Of a DNA stretch of 64,000 nucleotides, positions 34,443-48,097 are shown one piece after another (the stretch's first letter is position 1; the number at the start of each line of letters is the position of its first letter). The position numbers and the translations under genes were made by a program. The stretch lies in contig JASDFA010000010.1 in NCBI GenBank assembly GCA_035772735.1, positions 126,358,501 through 126,422,500 of the forward strand. The letters run 5' to 3'. The notes under the pieces were generated by a model, which saw only the letters and a list, made by a program, of their open reading frames with translations, was not told the origin of the DNA and did not search any database. The DNA comes from Datura wrightii (lineage: Eukaryota; Streptophyta; Magnoliopsida; Solanales; Solanaceae).

Positions 34443-35843
34443 CGGATAAGGATCTGCTCAACATGTCTCGTCGGGAAACTGACAGACCCACCGGAGGAAT
34501 CCGCGACGGCGAAGGAAATAAGATCCTTGGCATGCAATACCTGGAAGTCAGAGATAGGAGTCAGCACATATGCCATGAACGACGGCCAGTACCTATTCAA
34601 ATTCCCATCGAGATTAGCGGCCGAGCATGTCATGGAGGGGAGCTGGTTCTGGAGAAAGTCAAGACTAAACCTAGTCTGGTGGGAACCAACCACAGGGTAC
34701 TGGCCGGCAGAGGTGAGGAGACACTGGGTATGGGTAAGGCTTCTGGGATTACCCCTAAATATGTGGTCCCTCGACATTCAAAAGAACATCGGAGACCGAT
34801 GTGAGGGCTTCATTGAGATGGAGGAGGAGACATCTAGCAGCAGCCACCTTCATCGGGCTGGGATAAAGGTTAGGGGTGTCGGAACGGAGGTACCAAGGGA
34901 GATAGAAATGTCCGGTGAAGGCTATGTGTACAAGATTCCGGTGTGGGCTGAAATTCCGGTGACTGTAGAGAAGAAACAAGAAGATGTGAGAGAAGGAACA
35001 AGGCTATGTCTTACCGCAATAGAAAAAGACCTATTTCAGGGAAACATTCACAGACCACGTGGGTACATCTTTTGATGGGAACTTCTCTAGATGGGCGACA
35101 CATCAGCAAGGGTCAAAGGGGAAAGGGCCACTATGTGATGTGGTGGGCCAAATTAGACCAGGTGGATTTTTGGGCCTGGGTCAAAAAAAATCAGATAAGA
35201 GGCAAAAAGAAAAGAGGATTTTTGGGCCTTAGGCAAAAAGGCCCAACAGAAGAGACACATATTAATGCGGATAGTGAAGCCCAGGAGCATGATTTAGTAA
35301 ACATAGAGATCATGGCTAGCATATCCCAGCTAAGTACACACAACAGATTCGCAGGTCTGGGAGTTCTAGGAAAAGTAGGAGAGCATCTGGAATAGGAAAT
35401 ACAAGACAGGGAGGGTACGGAGCTGGTGGAAATAACAGTGATTAGGGGGTTACATGCAAAGAAAGAAGGGGAAGAAGCAAAAAATATGGAACGAGAGGAA
35501 AAAAGGGGAGAGCAGTGAATTCATAATAGAAGACGCAGTTCCACTAAAAATACAACTACCAACAGAAGAAGATTTCCAATTGAAGCATGTACCAGGGTGG
35601 ATTGAACAACACATAATGAATTTTTCAGAATTTGGGGTGAATTTCAAGGTATGTGAAGAGAAGGCAAAAGAGTTGTTCATGAAGATAGATAACAACAAGC
35701 AAGAGAACAAGAGGAAACGGGGAGAGCAACCTACGATTAAGAACAAGGGAATTTATGAGCTAAAGGGACTGGAATTAGAGACAAAGTTCATAAGCTACGG
35801 TACGAGAAGCAGAGGGGGATATCTGGCCATTAAAGGTCAATGA
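34443..35843 (+). pseudogene. LINE ORF1 (DUF4283-like), frameshifted
   Basis: Three frames together give one ORF1: SWFWRKSRLNLVWWEP and HWVWVRLLGLPLNMWS (up to 35075), then a segment ending GVLGKVGEHLE (35395), then EEDFQLKHVPGWIEQH to GGYLAIKGQ (35454-35843). The WVRLLGLPL-type motif is typical of plant LINE ORF1 with the DUF4283 domain, an RNA-binding coat protein. The start is lost by 5' truncation. Its stop TGA (35841-35843) overlaps the ORF2 ATG (35840-35842). Confidence 0.8.
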
Positions 35844-38800
35844 AAATAAACATAGTGTCTTGGAATGTTAGGGGACTGAATTGTCTAAAGAGAGAGGTTG
35901 TAATCAAAAATATCATGCACACTTGGAAGGCTGATGTAGTTTGCCTACAACAGACAAAGTTGGAAGGGGATATCTCAGGCATAGTCAAGGAGTTATGGGG
36001 AAACAGATGGGTCGACCATGTGAAATTGGAGGCTAGTGGAACTAGGGGAGGGAAAGTTATTATGTGGGGTGGAAGGGATTGGGCAGGAAGTCTCAGCAGT
36101 GAAGGTAGATTCTCAATAACATGCAGTTTGTCAGGCAAGAATCAGGATTTCACGTGGCATCTCACTGGGGTGTATGCACCAAATGATAGGCAGGAAAGAG
36201 TAGAGACTTGGGGCGAAATTGGGGCAGCCAAGGGTCTATGTGCAGGACCATGGGTGGTGTGTGGGGACTTCAACATCATCAGGCATCCCTCGGAATAGAA
36301 AAATTGCAGGAAGATTAGCAAAGGTATGATTGAATTCTTTGACTTCATTGAAGACATGGAACTGATTGACATAGCTTTAATAGGTGCAAAATTCACATGG
36401 AAAAAAGGGAATAGGCACTCAACAGCTGCTAGACTGGACAGATTTTTGTTCTCAGAAGAATGGAAAGCAAGTTTCAGAAACATAAGTCAGAATATATTAC
36501 GGAGAGTGACATCTGACCACTCCCCTATTATGCTAAAATGTGGGGAGTGGGAAAATGCAAGGTCATATTTCAAATTTGAGAATTGGTGGCTGGAAGCTGA
36601 TGCTTTCAAAGACAGTGAAAGAGTGGTAGGATTATTTCAAGTTCAAGTTTAAAGAAAGACAAGACTACATCCTAGCAACCAAGCTAGGAGCTTTGAAGGG
36701 GAAATTGAAAGAATGGAGCAAATCTATACAAGGTAATCTGGGGCACAGAAGCAGGAGGTCCTGAGACAGATAACAGAGCTAGAGGAGTTACAGGAATCAA
36801 GAGCTCAAAATGAAGAAGAGATAGCTCCCAGATTAGCACTTATGATGGAGTTTGAAGAGATAGCTAATAAAGAGGAAGTGGCATGGAGGCAGAGATCTAG
36901 AGCACTGTGATTAAAACATGGGGACAGGAACACCGGTTTTTTCCATTGAACTGCTAATGCTCATAGAAGAATTAACACTATTGATAAGGTGACAGTGGAG
37001 GGGCAGTAGTATCAAAACCAAGAAGGGTACAGGAGGAAATAGTGAGCTACTATCAGAAACTTTATACAGAGACTGAAGATTGGAGGCCTCAACTGGACAT
37101 GAGAAACTTCCCTAGGATTTGAGAGGAGGAAAACAACATGCTGATGGCTAATTTTGAATATCAGCAGATACTTTACAGTGTGAAGGCATGTGCTGGTTAC
37201 AAAGCACTTGGTCCAAATGGCTACAGTATGGTTGTTTTCCACCAGTGTTGGGACATTATCAGTCCTGACCTGATAGCAGCAGTACAAAAGTTTCACCAGA
37301 CAACATGTTTTGAAAAAAGTCTGAATACCACCTCTGTGGCATTAATACCTAAGAAGAAGGGGGGCAATAGAGCTAAATGATTTTACGCCAATAAGTTTGA
37401 TAGGTGGGGTATACAAAATTATTGCCAAACTACTGGCTGAAAGACTGAAGAAAGTCATTCATAGTTTAGTGGAGAGACAGCAGATGACATTCATAAAAAG
37501 CAGGAGGATTATGGAGGCAATCATGATAGCAAATGAATGTGTGGATGCAAGGAGTCAAGAACCTGGGATTCTATATAAGTTGGACATACAGAAGGCCTAT
37601 GATCACTTAAATTGCGGGTATCTAATACACATGATGAGGATGATAGGATTTGGAGACAAGTGGATCAAGTGGGTGAATTTCTGTATAAGCAAAGTTAAAT
37701 TTTCTTTCTTAATAAACAAAACCCCAAATGGATTTTTCCCTTGACACAGAGGTCTAAGACAAGGGAATTCAATGTAACCTTTTCTATTTATATTAGCAAT
37801 GGAAGGGATCGGAAATATGATTCAAACAGCCATGGAAAGAGACTGGATCAGGGTTTTCAGATGAGCAGCAGGGCAGATAACAACTGCCAGATATCCCAAC
37901 TTCAGGATGCAGATGACACTCTCATTTTTTTTAAGCCAAGGAAGAACACATGTCGATGATGAGGGTGATATATATTATTCTTGAGGCAGTATCTGGGTTG
38001 AACATCAATTAGGGAAAAAGTTTAGTATATCCCATCAACAGAGTAATAGAGGTGGAGACTTTGACCACAATTTTGGGTGGAAAAGTGGGAGAATTACCAA
38101 CAAAATACTTGGGGATGCCTCTGGGAGCTAAAAGCAAATAAAAAAGAATATGGAATGAAGTGGTGGAGAAGTGTGAAATGAAGCTAACCAGTTGAAAAAG
38201 TCAGTATTTGTCTTTAGGAGGGAGACTGACCCTGATAAACAGTGTATTGGATGCCCTACCATCGTACATGATGGCAGTCTTCCCTGCTCCAATCAGTGTG
38301 ATCAAGAGTATAGATGAACTGAGAAGGAAGTTCTTCTAGCAGGGAAATGAAGACAAGAAAAAGTTCCATCTAGTGAAATGGGAGGAACTGATAAGAAGCA
38401 AAAAAGATGGAGGGGTAGGGATCAGAAATATGAGAATGCAAAACAGGAGATTAATGATGAAGTGGTTATGGAAATTCTTATATGTTAATAACATGTTGTG
38501 GAAGGAGGTCATTCTAGCAAAGTACGAAATGGAAGATAATTGGGCGGCAAAGACGATAAACACACCATATGGATGCAACATATGGAGATCTATCAGAAAT
38601 CTATGGCCTCTAGTTAAATCTAGAATTCATTTTAAAGTGGGAAATGGAAGAAAGGTCTCTTTTTGGGAGGAAAAGTGGATAGGACAGATCAGTCTGAAGC
38701 AACTATTTCCAGACATACACAGAATCTGCCTCAATCAACAGCCTACTGTGGCTGAAATGTGGACAAACATGGGTGGAACATGCATCTTAGGAGAAACTTA

Positions 38801-39465
38801 AATGATTGGGAAATGGAAAGGATAGATGCTTTGCACACTACGCTAATACAAGCTGGCAGTTTGACAGGGGAGGAGGACACCCCAATATGGGAAGTTGGCA
38901 ACAAAGGGATCTTTTCTGTTAAATCAGCTTACAGAGATCTTTGCACACGAAGAACACAGGATAAGTCATGGCCTTGGAAGATCATATGGAGGACACAGAT
39001 ACCATACAAGGTAAATTGCTTCTCCTAGCTATTGGCAAACAAAGCAGTATTGACACAGGAGAACTTGAAGAAAAGAGGATTTCAGTTATGTTCTAAATGT
39101 TACCTATGTGGGGTTGAAGTGGAGACAGTCAACCATCTCTTTTTACATTGCACTTGGACAGACCAACTATGGAGGATCTTCACCAGTCACAGGAAGATCA
39201 CTTGGTGAAGCCAAGAAACATAAAAGGTATCCTAAATTGCTTGACTAATGTGGGGAATGCTACTGCCAAGGAGGGGAGATGGAGGATTTTCCCAGCATGC
39301 ATATGGTGGACAGTTTGGAAGGAGAGAAACATGAGATGTTTCGAGGGAAAGCAGAACAACATTCAGAAGCTGAAGCTGAAGTGCATAGCTTTATATTATA
39401 TTTGGTGTAAACAGGAATTGACAGGCCCTACATATGACCTTTTTGTTGTTTTAGATTACTTGTAG
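35840..39465 (+). pseudogene. LINE ORF2 (endonuclease, RT), multiply broken
   Basis: It begins MKINIVSWNVRGLNCLKREV, the endonuclease start, and contains the catalytic-site motif VVCGDFNIIRHPSE. The first stop is TAG at 36296-36298, after which the same frame resumes to SDHSPIML. RT pieces follow: KALGPNGYSM (37200), KLDIQKAYDHL (37590), and a remnant of the FADD box reading LQDADDTLIFF (37900), in which F has become D. The zinc region and tail (39060-39465) end LFVVLDYL. At least six stops or shifts separate these, so no enzyme is made. Confidence 0.88.
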
Positions 39466-39583
39466 ACATAGACCTACAACAGGTGTTTATTTAAATACCT
39501 CTTTTGTAACACTTTTACAAGGGATCTATATCTGTTTGATGCAGACCAGTGAATATATAGAAAATTACCTTTACCAAAAAAAA

Positions 39584-39600
39584 GAAACATAATGAAACTT
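39584..39600. repeat. 17-bp target-site duplication of the L1 LINE (right)
   Basis: Exact match to 34426-34442. Confidence 0.93.
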
Positions 39601-40697
39601 TTACAAGCCAACAATGAGTTCAGCCTTAAATGGAATAGGATGCACCACTAACCCAGTTCGCCATATTTATCCAATACACCCAATACCAATATTCACTGAT
39701 ATCGTCTTTCAAAAAGCTAAAACCATATAAGAAATCCTTTTAAACAATGAGATTGTAGAGCACGATAGTCGTCAAAATAGCAAAAGAATAAGAATAATAA
39801 TGTACTGTGGCATTACTAGTTAGTTTCTTGGTATAAGAAATAATTAAAATAATGGTCACATTACAACAAACTTTGGAAGGAAAAATATCCATATTAATGC
39901 ACAAACAAAATGTCATGAAACTCTACATTCTCCAGCTGTTTTATCTTTTGTTTAAAATTTTATTGTATTTCTGTCAAGTTAACTTTAATTTAATTGCAAT
40001 TTGAGAGTAAAAAAATTAAGATGCAAAATACTACCATCTAAGACAATCCATAGACAAAGTGCAATGCATAAATTGTAGATGGAAAGAGAAAAACTATGTA
40101 CTAAAACATCAAGGAAGTACACTAGACAAAATTAGGAACAAACTTTGATTGCTTTCTTAGAATAAACATAAGGTAATTGGAAAACCAATATTTTTCACAT
40201 CCAACATATATATTTCAAATTTCTTCTAATCCTCATTAGCAAAAGAAAGTAGAATTCATTCGAGAGACCTTCGTGGTCTTAAGAATGGTTTGGGTGGGGG
40301 ATTCTCTTAAGAATAAAGAATTCGAATAGAATCTAATTCATGTTCATGTTAACAGAAGAGTGGATAATTAGTGATAGCTAGACAGATGCATGTTTAAGCT
40401 ACTATGCTAGTGCTAGTTACTCAGTAAATAAGTTCCAAGCTAGAAAGAGGAAAAAGTTAATAGGTTATTCTTTGGTTAGGCTTAGTCCATGCAAATCAAC
40501 AAGAAGCGGGTCATAGTGCACCCATGAGGCCATGACGAATTGAAATAGGACTATTTTAACCTTTACCTTATCCAAAAAACAAAAGCGACTCATTTGTCTT
40601 TTGCTAATCCTATTATTCTTTGATGGTTATAGGCACTGTATATAGGCTAGTTTTTCATTTCCACTCATACTGTGAAACTATTATGTATGTGGATATA
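39601..40697. other. Intron stretch without recognised features
   Basis: A+T-rich RRP5 intron sequence. I found no coding, inverted ends or tandem structure in it. Confidence 0.5.
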
Positions 40698-43540
40698 TGA
40701 CAGCACCCAAAGCGGCTATCATGGATTTGGAACCAGCTTTTCATCCATCAAGAACTTAAAGTGTCATGGAGGTGCATAGAAAGAAGACTTTAAAATTCAA
40801 AGTGCTAAATGTCTATTTACAAAGAAGATAACAAGGCTCAGGACAGTAAAACTCAATTTACGGCCGATGGTTATTTTAGTCACTGTATCCTAATTAAGAC
40901 ATATGTATAAATAGTTCATTGGGTCTTCATTCTAAAGGGAGTGTATGAATGAATTGAAGAATTGTACTCCTTGTTGAGTGTAGGGGCATTCTCTTGTATC
41001 TCCATAATTGTACTACCCTTAGGTTCATCCTTGAATGGATTCCATGTAGGAGTTTAGTTTCTTTTTTGTTTTTGATCCACAATGTATTCTATGAGTTAAA
41101 TTTCTTCTCCCTTTTAATTCTAGTAATTAAATGTTAGTCTAACTGTTAGACTTTCTTGCAATTTTTGTTATCCGCAGTCCAATTTCTGGTGTTATCCTCT
41201 TATAGATATCAGAACCAATATGAACATACATGTTTTATTTCTTAAAATTATTGGTTTCCTTGATTTACTGTTCATTTGTGGTCTTTTCAATAGTCAAGTA
41301 TTTGTTCCTTAAGTTGAAAATATGATCTTTATTGATTATTATGGTACTTGACTATTTAATAAAAGTGTTCCATTTATTTGATTTGACTAGGATATTTTGG
41401 AGCAATGTAATTGTGACATGCGAGTTTTATTTCTCAATTTGTTGATCAAATTGAGTCACTTCATGCATGTCGTTCCTTTTTCATTCCGATTGTGTCTTAT
41501 ATTGGAGAATTGGTCTTTCCTGAATTTACCACAAAAGTGCGCATTTTTTGGGAAGTTTTGAGAATTGTTTGTAATAACCTGATCTTTAATTAAGGGTTAT
41601 TTTGTAATTTAAGCTAAATAAATGAAAAAGGATTAAGGCTTTTTATAAAAAAAAGGGTTTAAAATAAAAGGGGACTGCACGCTTAAACAGAAACATACAC
41701 GCAGAAGCAGAAAGAAAAAAAAGCAGTAAAAGAAAGAAAAGGGAGAAAAAGAGAAGGAAAGAGAAGAGAAAAATAGAAATTTTCTATCCAAATCATTAAG
41801 GTAATGATCCTATCCCTTTGCATGAATTTATTATGCGATTATAAAAAGAAAAAATTATGGTAGAAACATGAGGAAATTTTAAAGAATTGAGAAAGTTTAG
41901 CCATACGGTTCTTCAACCTAAATCATCAATTTGAAAGGGTAAATGTTATCAAAATTTGATTTGGATTAGTGTTCTGGAATTCTCTCGTTGAGGAGAATTT
42001 ATAGGCAGTCATAGTTCGGGAATTTTGCCCCATTCACCAGAGTTGACTTTTTTGGTCAAACCTTTGACCGCGAATTTGACTTCTGCTAAAAATTAAACAA
42101 ACATCTACCAAAGGATTTTTAACCATTTTAAACCCATTTTTGTGTAGTTTGAGGTGATTCGGAGACCCGAGATCATAGTTCTGAATTGTTGAAAAGTGTG
42201 TTTGAGTTGTGAATTCGAGGTAACTGAGACTTTTAAGCTTTGGTGCATGTTTTAATAAAATCTGCTTTAAAAATATGTCGAGTACTACTCGGGGTGTTAA
42301 GTTGATCTCCTTCACTGTCATATGACAAGTCTTGAGTGTGAGATGTGTTGAGATATATAGTGATCTTGTTGAACATTTGTTTGGACTTTATTGACTATTA
42401 CAATACAAAATATATTTTTGTGTTCGTTATGGTTGTATTTTCTAACACTTGTTCTAAGGGTATTAAAGTGACGGGTCGAGGATCTTACTGAGTTATATTT
42501 ATATAGCTCACTCCTTACCTACATGTGTATGCAGATACTGTTGCAGAGTGTGAGACTAGTGGGTGACGAGTCCATTGGCATAGATTCTGTTGCTAAAGTG
42601 AGCCTTCACAATGATCCGTGGAGGCTGTCATTTCAGCTTTATCTATTTTGTAGCATATGTTTTCTTTCTTGGGATTTGCATGCCTGACAACTAAAATCAT
42701 ATAACTCTATTAGATGCTCCATGGTCTTAGTGTGGGATTTATGCTAGAGATACATTACTTAAACGGTCGTGTGATTTCTTACAAATTGAAATATGACTTT
42801 GGTTGGATAATTACTTCATTTTTTATGGATATTGATGCGTTTGGAGTTGCACATATTTTATCTCATTGCTTATAGAAAAGGTTAAGTTTGAAAAATTGGT
42901 TCGCCTAGCGGGTGGTGTTAGTGGGTGTCAGTCAAGTCTAGGGGGTGTTTTTATCTACTTAAGGATGAATGTATTAGAGATCTTTGGATGAATGGATTTG
43001 TATTTGATATTATCTTGGTCATACACTTTGGTGAGTCTTGTTGGATTTCTACTAGTTCCCATCCATGATTTGCAAGATTTAAGTTCGAGGACGAATTCGT
43101 TTAAAGGAAGATAGCACCCAAAGTGGCTATCATAGATTTGGAAACACGTTTTCATCCGTCAAGAGCTTGAAGTGTCGTGTATGTGCATATAAAGAAGACT
43201 TCAAAATTCAAAAGTGCCAAAGTGGCTAACTACAAGGAAGAACCAAGGCTCGAGACAATAAACTTATTTTAGGGCCTAGGCTTATTTACTCATTGTAGTC
43301 CTAATTACGGCCTAGGTACAAATAGTTCATTAAATCTTCTTTTTAAAGGAAGTTTATGGATGAATTGAAGGATTAAACTCTTTAGTGAGTGTTAAGGCCA
43401 TTCCCTTGGATATCTTAGTTGAACCTCCTTCTTATATGGATTTCCATGGATGAGTTCAATCTTTTCTCCCTTGTATTAATTCTAATAATTAAATGCTAGT
43501 CTAATTGTTAGATTATAGTTCCTTTCTTTTAATTTCTAAA
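40698..43540 (+). mobile_element. Old, deleted LTR retrotransposon
   Basis: Two direct repeats of about 420-460 bp bound it. The first begins near 40698 (CAGCACCCAAAGCGGCTATC) and the second near 43109 (TAGCACCCAAAGTGGCTATC). They are diverged by roughly a fifth by eye. After the first is TAGATATCAGAACC, a decayed match to the initiator-tRNA-Met primer site (TGGTATCAGAGC). Before the second is TTCGAGGACGAATTCG and a purine tract, which end the pol region of many plant Ty3 elements. The interior (about 1.9 kb) has no usable coding; part of it near 41570-42660 looks like another LTR promoter segment. Borders are approximate. Confidence 0.65.
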
Positions 43541-46500
43541 TATATTTTCATTCATAAACATGGCCAAACTAGTTATATGTTTGTATACATACAAGGGATA
43601 TACCAAAAAGTAACGAAACTACAAAATATGATTCTATACGACCTCCATCCAAGCCTCTATACAACAAAGAACTTTCTATTTACACCAAAAGAAAAAAAGG
43701 GAGCGGAGACTACTTCTCAGCTTAGAGAAACTCAACTCTACTTCTTTAAAAGCTCTCATATATCTCTCTCCAAACTACCAACATTAACACAAGCGGAACC
43801 ACGTTCCAAGTCCTCCATCTTCTTCTCCTTCTCTCACTCTTCCAGTTAAACATCAAATCTTTCATAGTTTTTCGATTTGTCCAAGGAGTGCCAAATCACC
43901 TAAAAACATATCCCACCATAATCTCATGCTTAGCCTGCAATGTAACACCAACTGACGCGGATAACCTTCCGCTTTCCAAGATGCTCCGCAATCAAAATCA
44001 CTCCTCTTATGGCTAGCCAAGTGAAAACCACACCTTCCTTGGCACACTTGGAACCCATATTGTATTACATGGAAAAACCACCAACTCCCTAACAAAAAGT
44101 TTCTCATAGAAAAACTTCCAAGAGTACACTCCATTATTTCCGAGGCCCCACCACCAAACATCAGGGGATTATCCACCAGATTGACTTGCCTATGAAGTAA
44201 GGCTAACAATCTTTGAAAATACCTTCTAAATCTCAAATCCCAAAAAATATCTCCACCCTCATGTCCCCCTAATTCAACTTGTTGAATTGTCAAGTCACTT
44301 TGGCAAGATATTCTATACAAACTCTGGGATTCATCTTTCAGTAAAATGTTCCCACATCGGCTATGTCCCCAAAAATATGCTCTCCTCCCATCTCTGACCT
44401 TGAATGAAATATTTTCCACGAAATCATCCCATCCCTTCATGGCGTTCTTCCACAAACCAAATCCGAAAGGCAAAACGACATCTCTAGTTTTCCAACCCTT
44501 TTATACTCTCATATTTATCAACTATTACCCCCTCCACAAAGCTTGTACCTCCAACCCTAATTTCTATAGCCATTTGCCAAATAAAGCTTTATTAAAAACT
44601 TTAAAATCTTTAACTCCCAAGGCCTCCCTATTTTTAGGAGATGTGTCAGTCTCCCACCAGACCAAGTGAAATTTCTTTGACAATCTATTTTATCCTAAAG
44701 AAAGTTCCTCTGAATCTTTTCCAACTTCTCATGATCGGAGTTGGAGCATGAAACAATGACATTTAGTAAATGGGAATGCTCAATAAAGCTCTCTTAATAA
44801 GAGCTTCCTTCACTCCTTGGGCAATTATCTTTTCCACCACCGCCACCCTGGTAGTCTCTTCTTGACCCTCTAAAGTACCAGATTCTATAGGATATGATCC
44901 TTGTTGGAAGCACTTAACGATACTTCGAGATATGTAGTCGGAAGAGCACCAACCCTACAATTCAAAACTCGGGGAAGCTAACCAATGTCATTCACCTCCC
45001 CAACAGGAATAATCTCACACTTCCTCAAATTAGTTTTAAGGCCTAACACCGCCGGAAACCAAGTGAGAACTTGGCCTAAATAAATCCAATTGAGTCTCAA
45101 CTACATCACAAAAATCAAAGGTTTCAGAGAACAAGTGAGACATCGATACTATCCCTACACCCCAAAATGTCGCATCGAACCCCTTTAAGTAGCACCCGGA
45201 CACAACTCTATCAATCATTTTACTCAAAGCTTTCATAACTAGAATGAACAACATCTGTCATAGAGGGTCCTCTTATCTCAGACCCCTTAAACTGCCAAAA
45301 AAGCCGTACGGATTACCATTCACCACCACAGAAAATCTTACCGAAGATATGCAAAACTAAATTCATTTCCTCCACTTCTACCCAAATCTCATTTGAAACA
45401 TAATGAAATCTAGGAATTTACAACTCATATGATCGTATGCTTTTTTAAGATCAAATTTATACAATACACCTGACACTCTTTGCTTTCTCCTTGAATTCAC
45501 CATTTCGTTTGCCACTAACCCTGCATCCAAAATTTGTCTGTCCTCTACAAAAGCATTTTGTGATATCAAAACAGTCTCATCTAGCACCTTCTTGTGTCCA
45601 ATGGGAATCACCATAAAAATAATCTTGTATATGTTTCCCACTAATTTAATAGGTTTATAATCCTTCACGTTCATACCTTCTGTCACTCCCCGCCTTGGGG
45701 GGTATGACTGGCACCTGGTGCCCTACTAGGACCTGAACTGCTGGACTGCTAAGCCTGGGCACATCTGGTGCCTGGCTGGCTCTAACTCACATTTCTGGAA
45801 ACAAAGGGCTATATAACGGCTGTAAACACAGCCCCCGACCCATTGGCCTATAGCCTTCTGTACCTGTACTAACAGCTGACCAAAAACATATCAATATAGG
45901 GAAACCTATGCGGGCCGACAAGGCCACCATGCTGTCTAGTTATCTATAACTTAACCATGAAGTACGGGATAGCTACGTGACCGGCAAGGCCACCACTACT
46001 GTTGAACTATGGCCCCACACGGCCAACATAAAGGAAACACGAGTACTAACAGCTATACAACTGCACGGCCTCACACGACCGGCTCATCTGACCATAGGAA
46101 AATATATACAGACTGCAAGCCTCTAGGAATAACAGTAGAAATGATCGGGATAGGGCCCCGACCTACCCGTACTATACAACAAGAAAATGAAATACACCTC
46201 TGGAATTCAGTCTCCGGATGACAGGAGCTGAATACTCGATCGCTGGCAGGAATCACGTGGTATCGCCTGCTTGTCTATGAGTACCTGCAGACAAGTAATG
46301 CAGTGCCCCACCGGGCGTCAGTACCACTGGTACTGAGTATGTAAAGCAATAACTGAAAGAAATATCTGAAAACAATAATATAACTGATGAAACTGAAGTA
46401 GGGAGAATAGATTAACTGTCTGATAATGTAAGTCATACCTTCTCTCAATTATACTGGAAGGAGTAGGAGTCATACCTGAGGATTTATCGTTCTACTGTCG

Positions 46501-48025
46501 ATCTACTCGTATCTACTGTAACACAGCACAACCTATCATAACATACATAGCACACACAAACCTTACCCGGCCCCCATAAGCCGGGAGGTACAACCAACAC
46601 GCAATCTATGCCCCTACCCCGGTCGTCCTATCTCCTATAATAACTATAAGCATCCTGCCGGTCCCCTGGGTATGCACTTGGGCTCGCTGAGCCCCTGACT
46701 ATAACTGTACCTGAGTCCGGAGGACTCCTGAATCAACACCCCGGGCGTATCCGCTCGACGGGGGTGTATAAGGGCCAACCAAGGCACAATATGGGGAAAA
46801 CTGGCATCCCATCTTTGTCCCCTGTGGGACGGCATGCCACTCCGTTGAGCGACGTATCCTCGTCCTCTGGCGGACGAGTCAATACAGCTATTAACCCTGG
46901 GCGGTCACGGATGCTAGGTAATCCAACCCCAAACAATACAACGGTCTCAACTAGTAGTACTATCTGCATATACCACATACTGAAGCTAACGATAATAAAG
47001 TGTTTGTACATACTGCATGCTGAACTAGTGATAGTGATATGTACGTATTTAATACATGCTGAGATTGATAATAGTAGATATATATAAATATAATCCTCTG
47101 CCATACTGTACTGAGTCTAATGCTGAACATGATATAGTATTTCTGCTGAAAACCATGTTGTATATTGAGTTTCTATAGTAACATGATTTACTATTCCTAA
47201 CATGCTTTCCGACTCCATTTTAACTTATCATTCTATTTTTGAGATGCCTTATAGATATTACATCGCTTTACTGGGTTTCAACTAAATACAATGATACCCT
47301 AACATTCTGTGTCACATCACATACTGAGCATGCTGTGCAGCTCTTAACACTTATATCAGAACCTATATCGTGCTAGCGAGTCTCGCACTGATCATAACAT
47401 AATGTTTCTAGTATCGTACCACCATTCATAGTAAACGTCAAACATGGCTTCTGAATATTCTACTGGCCTTTAAATTACTGTACTAAACCAAGATTACTAA
47501 CTTGTCGAGGAAACTAACTTTACATACCTTATCCTCGAACTATCCGGCTGTCGGACGAGGCTCGGCCAGTACTTCAACTATTTTTTCCCAACTGCATTCA
47601 TAAATGTGTCAATTAATACTAAATACAGCTTTATTGTAAAGAGCAACGTCACTTTCGATATAGTTTATAGCCTAAACTTAGGCTTATCGAAAGACGGTCG
47701 AAAACTCGCTATTTTCCAGCGGTCCAGAAGGGAGAAATATTCACTTCACAGCTAGGAACACATAGACACTAATTTAGAGCAATTCCACTTACCTTAGCTC
47801 GGTAGCTCGACGATTTGTCGGCCGTATTTCACGAAACTAAATCCGTAGGAATGCTCTCTGCTGCTAAATACCTCGGTATCTGAGGTTAATTTGAGTTTGG
47901 GCAACATTTAGCAGCGTAATCGGACGAAAATTATAATACCTCCTTCATTCTTATCTTCTCTCTGCTGATTACTCTCTGTTTTCTGAAGTTTATAAGTGTT
48001 TTAATCATTTAAAACTGAAGTGGGG

Positions 48026-48034
48026 CTTTATATA
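48026..48034 (-). promoter_or_regulatory. TATA box of the 2.58-kb solo LTR
   Basis: The minus strand reads TATATAAAG, 21 bases downstream of the hairpin module. Confidence 0.65.
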
Positions 48035-48055
48035 CTTGGGCCTGGACAAGGCCAA

Positions 48056-48097
48056 CGTGTCACGGAGCCAACGCGGAGGCTCCACCTCCGTGACACG
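48056..48097. promoter_or_regulatory. 12-18-12 inverted-repeat module (second LTR family)
   Basis: The perfect arms CGTGTCACGGAG (48056-48067) and CTCCGTGACACG (48086-48097) flank an 18-base spacer containing CGCGGAG. GCCATCGCGGAG follows. Arms and geometry are identical to the copies 36-46 kb away in an apparently unrelated element. Confidence 0.8.

Larger units (their letters stand above)
34443..39583 (+). mobile_element. L1-type LINE, 5'-truncated, in the 17-kb RRP5 intron
   Basis: The element is bounded by exact 17-bp duplications and ends in an eight-base A-tail (39576-39583). It carries part of ORF1 (DUF4283-like), then ORF2 with endonuclease, reverse transcriptase and a C-terminal zinc region. 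Its 5' end falls inside ORF1, so it was truncated on insertion. It is opposite in orientation to RRP5. The duplications are still exact, but ORF2 has many stops and shifts, so it is of moderate age or was already defective when copied. Confidence 0.92.

Noticed and set aside
46644..47104. Open frames of 107 and 123 codons on both strands in the 2.58-kb LTR
   Set aside because: They overlap on opposite strands, show no domain and lie inside a solo LTR.
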